Shown here in pieces: positions 44,805-54,190 of a DNA stretch of 64,000 nt. This DNA comes from Flavobacterium branchiarum. GTDB lineage: Bacteria; Bacteroidota; Bacteroidia; Flavobacteriales; Flavobacteriaceae. Where the stretch lies: NCBI RefSeq assembly GCF_030409845.1, contig NZ_JAUFQQ010000003.1, positions 1,984,001 through 2,048,000 on the forward strand, written 5' to 3'. The translations under genes were made by a program, and so were the position numbers. The notes beneath the pieces are model-generated. The model was given only the letters and a program-made list of their open reading frames with translations, did not search any database and had not been told where the DNA came from. The stretch's first letter is position 1. The number at the start of each line of letters is the position of its first letter.

Positions 44805-47384
44805 TTATAAAGTGGTATTTAAAGCTCTTTCTATTCGTTGAATCAAATCAAAATAATGGTTTTGAGTTTCTTGATTTCCAATATTTTTCTTCGTTCTTAA
44901 TAATTGTAATACTTGTTTTAATTCTCCTTTTTTATCAGATGTAACTTCAGAAACTCTCTTAAGAGATGTCTGATTGATGTTACGTGCCATTCTTGATTCA
45001 TCTAATTGATTACATAAATGAGGAATATTTAAATTCTCTTTTATTTCGATTAGTTTTTTACCATCTGTTTTCTCAAAAAGTTTATTTGTAGAAACGATAA
45101 GGACATCAACATAATTTTTTTGTGTCATACGCTCCATAATCGTTAAAGATTTATTCTGAATTGTTGGAGCGAAAATGCTTTGACGCATCGTTTTAAATAA
45201 TTGTGTTACAGTAAACACATTTTCTTTAGCACCATTACGTTGAAATAATTCATCTTCTGTAATTCTCAATAAACGATCATCACTAAGCATACTATAGATA
45301 ATACCGTATTGTAATTCTCTTGCTAGAGTATAAGGTGTGTACTCATATGGTCCAAGTGGAGAATCTTTTAATGGATTTGTTTTATCTAATATTGAATTAA
45401 AAAATAACCATTCAGGAATAGTGATACTATTTTTTAATAAATACGCAACCGCTCTTTTTTGGATAGCTGCAGGAACTGCTACATAACTTGCTTTATTATC
45501 ACCATGAACAGTTGTGTTAAGGTAAACACCTCCAAGGTTACCTAATACGTGTCTGTTGTAAAGTTGCCATTGTCCTATAGTACCAATATAAAGTTTACCA
45601 GTTTCATAATATGATTCGTCTTTATCGTATGTCCAATCTAGAATACTATTAACAACTCTTTTTAAGTTTTTAAGCCCGTATTCACTTGCTTTCATAGCAT
45701 CATTTCCTAAATCTTCTGATTGAGAACGAGGATCAATTATTTCTCCTTGTTGTTCACCATAAAAATAAATTGGATCATTTTGATGTTTTTCAATTAAGCC
45801 ATTTAAAGCCGTGTGCTCTTCTTTTACTTCAGGATACCATCTGTAACCCCATTCGATAGCATATTTGTCGTATTCACCAATTTTTGGCGTAATAGCTTCT
45901 ACATGGTCTTCTGGTTGAGCGATATAATTGTAACGAGCATAATCCATTATAGATGGAGCTGTTCCACCCATTTTAGCAGTAAAATCTTTAGAACGTAATG
46001 ATTCAACATCATAAGCAAAAGAAGATCCCATATTGTGTTTTAAACCAAAAGTATGTCCAACTTCATGAGAAGAAACAAATCGGATAGCTTCACCCATGTG
46101 TTCGTCACTAAATTTATTTCCTCTAGCTTTAGGATCAATTACACCAGTTTGAATACGCATCCAGCTGTGTAATGAAGTCATTACATTATGCCACCAAATA
46201 ATATCAGATTCAATGATTTCACCACTTCTAGGATCTACAACCGCAGGTCCCATCGCATTCGATTTTGGAGAAGCTACATAAGTAATAACCGAGTAACGTA
46301 CATCATCGATATCAAAATCAGTATCTTCTTCTGTAGGCTCTTTTGCTATAACCGCATTTTTAAATCCTGCTTTTTCAAAAGCTACTTGCCAATCACGAAC
46401 ACCTTCTATAATATAAGAACGCCATTGTTTGGGAGTAGACGGGTCAATATAATAAACGATAGGTTTTTTAGGCTCTACCAATTCACCTCTACGGTATTTT
46501 TCAATGTCTTCTTTTTTAGGTTCTAATCTCCAACGAGTAATTAGTTCTTTTTCACGCATAGCATGTTGATTATCACTAAAATACCAGTGTTTTTCAGTAA
46601 AGTAACCAATTCGTTTATCTGAGAAACGAGGTTGCATAGGCACCTTGTCCAATAAAACAATATTACTAGTTACTCCAAGTGTAACCGATAGGGCAGGGCC
46701 ACCACCTTCACTAATTGAAGTAGTAAGTTGTGATTTAACTACAATGTTCTTAGGGAATGACTTAGCAAATTCAATATATGAAAGTTCCGATTTTACAGAA
46801 CCTCCAAAACCAATGTTGCTTAATATATCATTAAAGCTTTTTTGTTTACCATCAAAAACTTTATTTGCCTTAATTATAACCGAAGTTGAATCATTATTTT
46901 TTGCTTCAATATCAAAAACTTCTATAATAGATTCAGAAAAGTTATTCATAACAGAAGCAGTTATTGCGTCCCCTTTTGGAGAAGAAACACTTGGAACTGA
47001 TGATTTAACCCAAACTTTTTTTGCTACAAGGTCTTTATGAAAAGTAATGATCTTATTCTCATAATTCATTCCTTTATTTAGACCAGCCTCATTAACTTGC
47101 ATTGGGACATTAGAAATTTTATTTACCACAAGAAATTCTCTTTGAAAAAGAGAATCGTTTATTTCAAGATAAAGATCAGTCTTAACCTGTATTATATTAA
47201 ATAAGCCCTTTTTTAGCGTACCGTCTTTAATAAGGTCATTATATTTTTTTCCTTTTTTGTTACTTGTAGAATCTTTAACTTGTTCCGTTTTGTCTTTTCT
47301 ACTTTTTTTGTCTTTTTTCTGCGCAATAATAACACCACTATTAATCAATAATAGTAGAATTAATGTGTTTTTTAAATTTTTCAT
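44805..47384 (-). CDS. secreted zinc-dependent metalloprotease (DUF5117/M10-like)
   Basis: This 859-aa protein (from the ATG at 47384; an ATG 18 nt upstream would add six residues before the signal peptide) has a signal peptide (ending GVIIAQ), a DUF5117/DUF5118-type N-terminal region and a metzincin zinc site HEVGHTFGLKH, about residue 440 of this protein, followed by a Met-turn-like ITPSIMDYARYNY. The C-terminal half (from about 560) is helical. Such proteins act in the periplasm or at the surface on peptides. It is 24 nt before SusC and likely produces the peptides the SusCD pair imports. Confidence 0.88.
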   Translation of the reverse strand: MKNLKNTLILLLLINSGVIIAQKKDKKSRKDKTEQVKDSTSNKKGKKYNDLIKDGTLKKGLFNIIQVKTDLYLEINDSLFQREFLVVNKISNVPMQVNEAGLNKGMNYENKIITFHKDLVAKKVWVKSSVPSVSSPKGDAITASVMNNFSESIIEVFDIEAKNNDSTSVIIKANKVFDGKQKSFNDILSNIGFGGSVKSELSYIEFAKSFPKNIVVKSQLTTSISEGGGPALSVTLGVTSNIVLLDKVPMQPRFSDKRIGYFTEKHWYFSDNQHAMREKELITRWRLEPKKEDIEKYRRGELVEPKKPIVYYIDPSTPKQWRSYIIEGVRDWQVAFEKAGFKNAVIAKEPTEEDTDFDIDDVRYSVITYVASPKSNAMGPAVVDPRSGEIIESDIIWWHNVMTSLHSWMRIQTGVIDPKARGNKFSDEHMGEAIRFVSSHEVGHTFGLKHNMGSSFAYDVESLRSKDFTAKMGGTAPSIMDYARYNYIAQPEDHVEAITPKIGEYDKYAIEWGYRWYPEVKEEHTALNGLIEKHQNDPIYFYGEQQGEIIDPRSQSEDLGNDAMKASEYGLKNLKRVVNSILDWTYDKDESYYETGKLYIGTIGQWQLYNRHVLGNLGGVYLNTTVHGDNKASYVAVPAAIQKRAVAYLLKNSITIPEWLFFNSILDKTNPLKDSPLGPYEYTPYTLARELQYGIIYSMLSDDRLLRITEDELFQRNGAKENVFTVTQLFKTMRQSIFAPTIQNKSLTIMERMTQKNYVDVLIVSTNKLFEKTDGKKLIEIKENLNIPHLCNQLDESRMARNINQTSLKRVSEVTSDKKGELKQVLQLLRTKKNIGNQETQNHYFDLIQRIERALNTTL

Positions 47385-47506
47385 TAATGCCTTTTCCCTC
47401 ATTTAAAGTTAAGTTTAGGTTAATTTTTCGCCTAAAATATCCCATCTTTTACGTTAAAAAAAACAAAACGGAGTGAGTGGCTTTTTTTTGGGAGTGAATG
47501 CTTTTT

Positions 47507-49069
47507 TTAGTCAATTAAGGGTAAAATACACACAAAAAATTCATCCGTTTTAAATGTCTCAAAATCGGTTTTTGAATAGAAATTATAAATACTCTTTAAG
47601 TATTTGTGACCAAATTTAGATTCCTTCTCGAAGTTTGGTTTTTCGTTTAGAGTATTAGTAATGATGACCATGTTTTCTTTAATAATAATCGTTATTTTTA
47701 AAGGGCTCTCATCTGAGGCAATATTGTGCTTAATTGCATTCTCTATGGCAATCTGAAAAGATAAATAAGGGACTTTCTTTGATAAAGCCTCATTATCTTC
47801 TACTGTTATTGTAAATTCAAACTCTTCTTTAAACCTAGTTTGTTGCAAGAAAATATATTTCTCAATAAAAAGAAGCTCCTCTTTAAGACTAACAATATTT
47901 TGCTCTGGTGGATTGATTAAATACCGATAAATTTTAGATAAATTCAGAGTGAATTTACGTGCCACTTTAGTATTACTCTCAATTAACATATAAAGAGAAT
48001 TCAAAGAATTAAATAAAAAATGTGGATTTATTTGTTCCTTTAATTGTTGTAATTGGATTAATGCTTTTTCCTTTTTTATTTTTTCATTTTCTAAGAGCAA
48101 TTTGTTTTTATCTTTTGCTAAATCTTCTTTCTCCTGAAAACTTTTACGCGTAAAAATTGCAAACAAATAGAAGAACACAAGTAGGATTACTGTAGTTATA
48201 AAGTAAATTAATGAGGCATATTTTTTTATAGCATCTACATCTTCATTTGCAATATTTTCGGGAAAGTTTACGCAAACGTACCAATCAGTCCCATCCACCT
48301 TTAGTTGTTGTGTGTATCTTACAATGTCTAGTTTTAAGTATTCTGAAAAAGCTGTTCTCTTGGAGAAGTCTTTTTGGAGTGCAAAGATTGTATCAGACGG
48401 AACGACATCTGTAGATTTAAAAACATTTTGTCTTATAAATTTGATTTCAGGATGATAAAGTATTGTTCCTTCTTTATCGTAAACAAAAGCATAATTTTCT
48501 GCCAATTGGTCTACAGTAGAAAAATAAGATTGTAATTCCTTTAAATCAATGTCATAACCATAGCGAACTCTTTCCCCATTTTTAGTTGTAGCTTTAAAAT
48601 AAATGCGCCAAAAAAAGTTTTGATCCTCTTTAATAATAGTATTCAATTTAGCTTTATCATCGTTTTTAGCAATAAAAGCATTTATTTCCGTAGTTAAGTT
48701 GGGATTTTTTTTAGAGTTGCTAAATTCAATTTCACCATCATTTATTTGGAACCAATTGTTCTTAACTAAATTTTGATTTGCATGTATTGCACTTAAAACT
48801 TTTAAATTATCGGATAAATTGTTACGAGTACTAATTTCAATAATCTGATTTATTTCTTTTTGGATTTCCAGAAAACGTGAAAACTCTAGCGCTAAGACTT
48901 CTTGTTTTTTAATAAAACTACGTAGCGAATTGGTCGAATTTGATTTTTCGGATATCTGTGTTATTAAACTACTTAATATAAAAATAGAAAGCAGGGTCAG
49001 CACTACGAAAAGAATTCCTAGGATAAAGAAGTTGCGCCTAGAGAGGCTATTTTTTAAAGTAAATTTCAA
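47507..49069 (-). CDS. LytS/YehU-type sensor histidine kinase
   Basis: This 520-aa protein has two membrane helices (residues 10-37 and 280-305) framing a Cache-like sensor domain (about 80-270; ENYAFVYDKEGTILYHPEIK). The His_kinase domain carries H350 in NPHFLFNSLNSLY and an HATPase domain near 430-510. The Cache fold binds small ligands such as amino acids outside the inner membrane. It starts the locus whose last gene is a LytTR response regulator. It lies upstream of the metalloprotease by about 120 nt and probably forms the operon leader. Confidence 0.92.
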   Translation of the reverse strand: MKFTLKNSLSRRNFFILGILFVVLTLLSIFILSSLITQISEKSNSTNSLRSFIKKQEVLALEFSRFLEIQKEINQIIEISTRNNLSDNLKVLSAIHANQNLVKNNWFQINDGEIEFSNSKKNPNLTTEINAFIAKNDDKAKLNTIIKEDQNFFWRIYFKATTKNGERVRYGYDIDLKELQSYFSTVDQLAENYAFVYDKEGTILYHPEIKFIRQNVFKSTDVVPSDTIFALQKDFSKRTAFSEYLKLDIVRYTQQLKVDGTDWYVCVNFPENIANEDVDAIKKYASLIYFITTVILLVFFYLFAIFTRKSFQEKEDLAKDKNKLLLENEKIKKEKALIQLQQLKEQINPHFLFNSLNSLYMLIESNTKVARKFTLNLSKIYRYLINPPEQNIVSLKEELLFIEKYIFLQQTRFKEEFEFTITVEDNEALSKKVPYLSFQIAIENAIKHNIASDESPLKITIIIKENMVIITNTLNEKPNFEKESKFGHKYLKSIYNFYSKTDFETFKTDEFFVCILPLID

Positions 49070-49137
49070 TGCAGTCTCTTAAAAATAGGGAATATAAAAA
49101 ACCCTATCGTAATGTGGTATTATTTTTTATAAGGCTG

Positions 49138-49145
49138 CAAATGTA
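49138..49145 (-). promoter_or_regulatory. -7 element of the LytS-type kinase operon
   Basis: On the minus strand TACATTTG matches TAnnTTTG. It lies 69 nt before the ATG at 49069, with a small hairpin (atagggaatataaaaaaccctat, 49085-49107, 6-bp stem) in the leader between them. Confidence 0.45.
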
Positions 49146-49412
49146 GTGTTTATTTTAAAGAATAAATGTTAATTTGTTCATAATGAACAGAAAAGGAGAG
49201 CGGTTATGATGGGATTACACAAAAAGACCACGAGAATTAATCAGTTCTTTCAGTTTATTATTAATATGATTTTTTAGGGGGATATTTCATTTCTTAACTT
49301 TAAACTAGTTGAGCAATAATTTACACACTTAGGAATCTATTACGATTAATAGCATCATCATGGTATGAGATTATTTATTAAACCTTTTAAATCTTAAATC
49401 ATTATTGAATTA

Positions 49413-49760
49413 TCATTTTTTATTAAACTTGGGCTTAGACATCGAAAATTTATCTGTATCAGTACCCCCAGATACATTATCATCTAATGCCATGTTACTT
49501 TGGATGTATATTTCTAACTCTAATGCGCTCCTTAAATCACTTAATGATTCAATCATAATTGCATTTCTACTATTAATAGTATCAGAAAAAAACACATTTG
49601 ATGGATCTAGTCCTAATTCATCAATTTTTGTAAGAATAGCTTTTTGCTTTTTAATTTTTTGAATATCTTCATTTTCAACTTTTCTATGATTCGTATCTGC
49701 ACAAGAATTAATAGATCCCCCAAACATTAAAAAAATCAAAATGATTACTGTCCTCTCCAT
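49413..49760 (-). CDS. small putative lipoprotein
   Basis: This 115-aa protein has a lipoprotein signal (IILIFLMFGGSINSC, C20), and then a basic, mostly helical region with no recognised domain (NEDIQKIKKQKAILTKIDEL, ESLSDLRSALELEIYIQSN). The end is polar (SGGTDTDKFSMSKPKFNKK). It may anchor in the inner or outer membrane. The opposite strand has an open frame in the same DNA, but this strand has the lipobox and is the better call. No operon partners are evident. Confidence 0.6.
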   Translation of the reverse strand: MERTVIILIFLMFGGSINSCADTNHRKVENEDIQKIKKQKAILTKIDELGLDPSNVFFSDTINSRNAIMIESLSDLRSALELEIYIQSNMALDDNVSGGTDTDKFSMSKPKFNKK

Positions 49761-50157
49761 GATAAAAATTTTATGATTAAATATATAACGATTTATTTGT
49801 AGTAAAATACAATGTTAAAATTATGTAAATATAATAAAATGTAATCTAAGTATTACTTTGAAAAGTGAAAAATTATAATTTATCTTTAATAAGTTAATTT
49901 ATTAACTTATTAAATTATTTATCTGATTACCATTTTGAAGATTGTTACTTTTTTAAAACACGTTTAGAGCATTCAATTCGGAGGGAAAAACTTGACTCTT
50001 ATTCGTATTTAAAATAAAGAGAATCAAGATATTATTAAATAAAGTTTTGAAGTGATATTAATAAAGTATAAGTGAAAATTTCGGAGTTTATTTTTCAATG
50101 CAAAAAGTCCCGATAAACTATCGAGACTTTACATTGAATGTGATTTTAGGAATGAAC
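49761..50157. other. intergenic stretch with a terminator for the GNAT gene
   Basis: About 400 nt, AT-rich and without ORFs. It contains the terminator at 50102-50130 and no other structure that I could support. Confidence 0.5.
50102..50130 (-). terminator. terminator of the GNAT gene
   Basis: Stem aaagtcccgata (50104-50115) pairs with tatcgagacttt (50119-50130), one mismatch-type G-U pair. On the minus strand it is followed by TTTTTG. Confidence 0.75.
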
Positions 50158-50718
50158 CTATTGCCCTTTTATCTGCAGATGCTCTAAACTTTTACCTACT
50201 AAAGTTTTAATACCGACTGATTTAAAGCCTAATTTTAAATATAATTTTTTAGCATTAGGGTTATCTACATCTACAAGCAAACCAAGAGTTTTATGTTTTT
50301 TTGTTACATATTCGTCTATTAAAAATTGTAATAATTTAGAACCGATTCCTTTTCCTTGGCATTTAGGATCTACTCCTAAAGTATCAATATATAATTCTCC
50401 TTTTTGCGTTTCGTCTTCAGGGGTAAAATCTTTATTGTAATGTGTTCTAACATATTGTACTATAGGTTCTCTCAAAAGATATAATTCGGCCCCATCATAT
50501 ATATTTACAGCGGCAATAATTTCATTATTATCTTCTACAACAAAGCAATTTTGAAACGAATATTGATTGCTTTCTTTTTCTATAAAATGCAATAAAAATT
50601 CTTTAGCTTCATTATAATTTTCTTTACCAATAAATTTATACACTATATCTTCCATTGCCAACATCAAATAGGTAGCAATAGCATCGGAGTCATTTATAGT
50701 TGCTTTTCTTATTATCAT
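50158..50718 (-). CDS. GNAT family N-acetyltransferase
   Basis: This 186-aa protein is a GNAT fold protein. It opens with MIIRKATINDSDAIATYL (beta1-alpha1) and carries the acetyl-CoA pyrophosphate motif A, VDPKCQGKGIGSKLLQFLI with Q121-G126 around 117-134, and motif B LLVDVDNPNAKKLYLKLGF. The acceptor is unknown; small molecules or protein N-termini are common for this type. It is monocistronic with its own terminator. Confidence 0.88.
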   Translation of the reverse strand: MIIRKATINDSDAIATYLMLAMEDIVYKFIGKENYNEAKEFLLHFIEKESNQYSFQNCFVVEDNNEIIAAVNIYDGAELYLLREPIVQYVRTHYNKDFTPEDETQKGELYIDTLGVDPKCQGKGIGSKLLQFLIDEYVTKKHKTLGLLVDVDNPNAKKLYLKLGFKSVGIKTLVGKSLEHLQIKGQ

Positions 50719-51439
50719 AGCCTGTTATTTTTTGTTACACAAAACTACCTTAAACTATAATATATACCAAAAGCAGATAGATATATTAAGTTTTATTTGG
50801 GTTTTCTGTAAATTAATTTTATAAAAAAAAAATATTAAAGGATTAAATCACAATTATCAATTTATAATTTCTATTTACTAGTGTTATTATCTTAAAATTA
50901 TTATATTTAAAGTAATTATTTAAGAGTTTGTAATAATATTAGATAAAAATTTTTGTGAAATTTGTTGGTGTAGTTTTTTTTGATTTAAATTGCAATCTTA
51001 TTCTTATTTTATGTGATAAAACTGCCTGATTTGTAGAATAAGTTCTGATGTGTAATTATAGAATGTTCTACATAAAGATAGAATTAAGTAGTTTATTTTT
51101 ACCAATTTTTTTCATGAAAAAGAAAAAAATATCTATGAAATGAATAATTAAAACATGTAAATTGTATGAGTAGTTTTATTTTTCAATTTAATTAAAAGAC
51201 CTTCCCCCAAATCTCTTTTAAATAGTTGTAATGATTTTAGTTTAGTATTAATTTTTGCATCAAAAATAAGGCTATAAATTAAGCTTGTTTTTTAATTGTA
51301 GCTCATAATTTAATATTTTAAAAAAGCAATATCTATTTTAAATTGTAGTACATGATACTACATCAAATACCTATATTAAAAACAGTTATTATGAGTTATT
51401 AATTTATAACTCCTATTTTATCTTAATAAAATATACATT
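50719..51439. other. long intergenic stretch with dyads upstream of a sensor-kinase operon
   Basis: About 720 nt, the largest gap in the window, very AT-rich. It holds no ORF that I could support. It contains a GTAGTA-N5-TACTAC dyad at 51345-51361 and an imperfect dyad tagaatgttcta near 51058. The 51440 gene has no ATG start in it. Confidence 0.5.
51345..51361. promoter_or_regulatory. GTAGTA-N5-TACTAC dyad before the sensor-kinase gene
   Basis: A perfect 6-bp inverted repeat around catga lies 80-95 nt before the TTG start at 51440. The sequence gtagtaca also occurs at 54021-54028, upstream of the third gene of this signalling region, so a shared operator is possible. Confidence 0.4.
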
Positions 51440-53191
51440 TTGATTGAAAAAAAAATAATAAGCGATAGATTTGGTTTTACAAAACTAAAATTTGAACATA
51501 GAAAAGTAATTCATTATACTTTGCTAGCATTTGTAATTCTTTTACAAATTTTAGCAGTTGTTATTTGGTATAATGAAACTACAAATGAGGATAAAATGTC
51601 AAAATATTTTAACTCAATAAGTAACTTACGAAACATAAAACAACTCACTAATGAGATAAATGATTCATTTATCAATTCTCAAAAATACTACAATCAATAC
51701 ATAAGTAATAAAGATGAAGCTTCATTAAAAAATTATTCAGCTTCATTAATAGAAACTGGAGAATTGGTTAATAAACTGAATGAAGCTACAGACAAAAATA
51801 GTGAGTTTAAAAAAGTATTATTAGAAAAAAGTAAGTCAGAGATGGATATCCTTGCTTTAAAATCTACTATTGACTCTATTATTAATCTACAAACAGAACC
51901 CAAAAATAAAGAAGCCTTAAATTTATTAGATTTTAAAAAATTTGAATACAATAAAATTCTGGATAGTATAAAGACAGATTCTTATATGAAAGTTGACAGC
52001 GTTTCTAAAAAAGGACTTTTTTCTAGATTAGGCGATGCGTTGGCTGGGAAAACAGAAATACAAAAAGAACAATTAAATATCATTGTAACTATGAAGTATA
52101 ATGATAAGCTTGTATCTGGAAGTATTGAAGATCAAATTAAAAATGTTTTTTTGACAACTAATAAATACTATGAAAACCAGTTTAATAATTTAAAAAAGAC
52201 TTTCACAAAGCTTAGAAACCAAGATTTAAAACTTACAGAACTCAACAGTAAATTATTAAATCTAACCGCTACTGTATTGCCTAATTATAGCAAACCCATT
52301 AATGCACTCCAGGCTGATTCACAAAAAAAATTAGAGAATCAATACAAATCTAACATAACTGTTAGAAATTACACCTTATTGATATTAATAGTACTAATGT
52401 TTATTGTGTCTATAATTCTTTTTAGTTTTACTAGAATGGCTTTTGAATACGAGAAAAGATTGACCACGGCTCAGAATCTTATACGTCAAAGTTTGAACTT
52501 TAAGAACCGGATTATGGGTATGATTAGTCATGAAATTAGATCACCTTTAAGTATAATTTCTATGTATAGTAAGAAAATCAGCTCTTCGATACAAGATGTT
52601 GAAATTAAAGATACCTTTAAGTCTATTGAGTTTACAACTAATTCATTACTCTTATTATCAAATCAAATTTTGGAATACTCAAAAGAGGAGAACTATGAAC
52701 TTAAGCTAAAAAATAAAAACTTTCATTTAAAAACAGAGATTAATCAAATCATAAAATCCTTATCTTCATTGGTAGAAAGTAAAGGCAATAAAATAAAACT
52801 CAATTCTAATTTAAATTCAGATGACGAAGTTTATTCTGATGCCACAAAAATCCATCAGCTCTTTTATAATATAGTTGGTAATGCCAACAAGTTTACAGAA
52901 AACGGTCTAATAGCAATTACAATTGATCTTGACAAAAATTCGGATTATGAATACAATTTGAAAATAGAAATAGAAGACAATGGGGTTGGTATTCCAGAAG
53001 AAAATTTAAAAAACATATTTGATTTGTATTATCAAGGTAATGTTTCTAATAAAATGAATGATTTAGGAGTTGGTTTAGGACTAAACTTATGCAAAGAAAT
53101 AGTTGAATTATTTGATGGCGAAATTAATGTTGAAAGTAAAGAAGGAAAAGGCACAAAAATTGTATTTAATTTAATATTAAGTCCAGCTTAA
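51440..53191 (+). CDS. sensor histidine kinase (HisKA type)
   Basis: This 583-aa protein starts with TTG at 51440; no ATG lies further upstream before an in-frame stop. The TTG start retains the first membrane helix (VIHYTLLAFVILLQILAVVI, near 22-41), so I accept it. A long coiled periplasmic segment (about 50-310) and a second helix (LLILIVLMFIVSIILF) follow. The HisKA domain has H364 (SHEIRSPLS) and the ATPase domain has N-box NKFTENG, EDNGVGIP and VGLGLNLCKE. It is followed after about 70 nt by a NarL-type regulator, the likely partner. The signal is unknown. Confidence 0.88.
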   Translation: MIEKKIISDRFGFTKLKFEHRKVIHYTLLAFVILLQILAVVIWYNETTNEDKMSKYFNSISNLRNIKQLTNEINDSFINSQKYYNQYISNKDEASLKNYSASLIETGELVNKLNEATDKNSEFKKVLLEKSKSEMDILALKSTIDSIINLQTEPKNKEALNLLDFKKFEYNKILDSIKTDSYMKVDSVSKKGLFSRLGDALAGKTEIQKEQLNIIVTMKYNDKLVSGSIEDQIKNVFLTTNKYYENQFNNLKKTFTKLRNQDLKLTELNSKLLNLTATVLPNYSKPINALQADSQKKLENQYKSNITVRNYTLLILIVLMFIVSIILFSFTRMAFEYEKRLTTAQNLIRQSLNFKNRIMGMISHEIRSPLSIISMYSKKISSSIQDVEIKDTFKSIEFTTNSLLLLSNQILEYSKEENYELKLKNKNFHLKTEINQIIKSLSSLVESKGNKIKLNSNLNSDDEVYSDATKIHQLFYNIVGNANKFTENGLIAITIDLDKNSDYEYNLKIEIEDNGVGIPEENLKNIFDLYYQGNVSNKMNDLGVGLGLNLCKEIVELFDGEINVESKEGKGTKIVFNLILSPA

Positions 53192-53263
53192 AATGGAACA
53201 GTAATAAACGTTGTTTTTATTAATAAGTAATAAGCAGGTTTGTAATAATTTAACAGAGAGGTG

Positions 53264-53914
53264 ATGAGTGCATCAAATAAATATAGTTTTTTAATTGCTG
53301 ATGACCATGTTGTAGTGCGTCAGGGAATTGGTTTGATTCTAAAAGAATTGTTTTGGGATGTAACCATTTACAAGGCTACTAATTTCAATGATACTTTTAA
53401 AACCTTAAAAGAAGTTAAGATCGATTTATTGATTTTGGATATAAATTTTCCTGATGGAAATAGTATAAATATTTTGGCTGAAATCAAGGCGATTCAGCCT
53501 GATATAAAAATACTAATATTTTCAGCTCTAGAAGAAAATATTTACGCCATGAGGTATCTAAATGCAGGTGCTTCAGGTTATTTATCAAAAGACAGTTCGG
53601 AAGAAGAAATGAAATTTGCAATAAATTCAATGATTTCATCTGGAAAATATATTACACAAAATATAAAAGATAAAATACTGGACTCCTACATTTCTAAAAA
53701 ACCAGCCAATCCACTAGAAGCGCTATCGAATAGAGAGATGGAAGTCGCTTTGTTATTTGTTAAAGGATACGGCAATCTTGAAATACTAGAGTTGTTAAAA
53801 ATAAAAAAAACAACTGTTAGTACCTATAAAAACAGAATTTTTGAAAAATTAGAAGTAGATAACCTAGCTGCGCTTATAAAAATTTTTCATTTATATCACG
53901 AAGAAACGACTTAG
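53264..53914 (+). CDS. NarL/FixJ-type response regulator
   Basis: This 216-aa protein (ATG at 53264; a GTG just upstream is an alternative) has a receiver domain with D13/D14, phospho-acceptor D59 (LLILDINFPDG), the conserved lysine of GYLSKDSSEEE and a LuxR HTH (about 150-205; LSNREMEVALLFVKGYGNLE, then TTVSTYKNRIFEKLEVDN). It is in an operon with the upstream kinase. The regulated genes are not shown; the nearby dyad sites are candidates. Confidence 0.92.
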   Translation: MSASNKYSFLIADDHVVVRQGIGLILKELFWDVTIYKATNFNDTFKTLKEVKIDLLILDINFPDGNSINILAEIKAIQPDIKILIFSALEENIYAMRYLNAGASGYLSKDSSEEEMKFAINSMISSGKYITQNIKDKILDSYISKKPANPLEALSNREMEVALLFVKGYGNLEILELLKIKKTTVSTYKNRIFEKLEVDNLAALIKIFHLYHEETT

Positions 53915-53952
53915 TTTAAATGGTGTCACCATTTTATCGGCATAAATGTGTC

Positions 53953-53985
53953 AAAAGCGAGGAGTATAATTTCCTCGCTTTTTTT
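53953..53985 (+). terminator. terminator after the kinase/regulator operon
   Basis: Stem aaaagcgagga (53953-53963) pairs with tcctcgctttt (53972-53982) and runs into T residues. Confidence 0.88.
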
Positions 53986-54021
53986 ATACGTAATACAACC
54001 AACCAACAAGATTTTATTATG

Positions 54022-54057
54022 TAGTACAAGTTCTATATTAAGTAGTTTTTTGTACTA
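54022..54057. promoter_or_regulatory. TAGTACAA/TTGTACTA inverted repeat before the PAS kinase
   Basis: The 8-bp arms at 54022-54029 and 54050-54057 are perfect inverted repeats 20 nt apart, upstream of a TATATTTG -7 element at 54081-54088 for the gene at 54191. The motif is shared in part with the dyad at 51345. Confidence 0.45.
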
Positions 54058-54080
54058 TAAATTATTGTTTTTATAGGCAA

Positions 54081-54088
54081 TATATTTG
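54081..54088 (+). promoter_or_regulatory. -7 element of the PAS kinase gene
   Basis: TATATTTG matches TAnnTTTG. It lies about 100 nt before the ATG at 54191. Confidence 0.45.
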
Positions 54089-54190
54089 TAATGAAGATAA
54101 TCCAATAAATATTTTTTGTGATACTATAATGTGTTTTTTGAGTTTACTTTAATTTACAAAAAAAGAGTTTGAGAGAATTTATTTTGTTCG

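Noticed and set aside
46188..47040. Open plus-strand frames opposite the metalloprotease gene
   Set aside because: They are shadows of the long protease frame, lacking signals of their own.
49405..49662. An 85-codon plus-strand frame opposite the small lipoprotein
   Set aside because: The minus-strand frame has a lipobox and better composition; the plus frame is its shadow.
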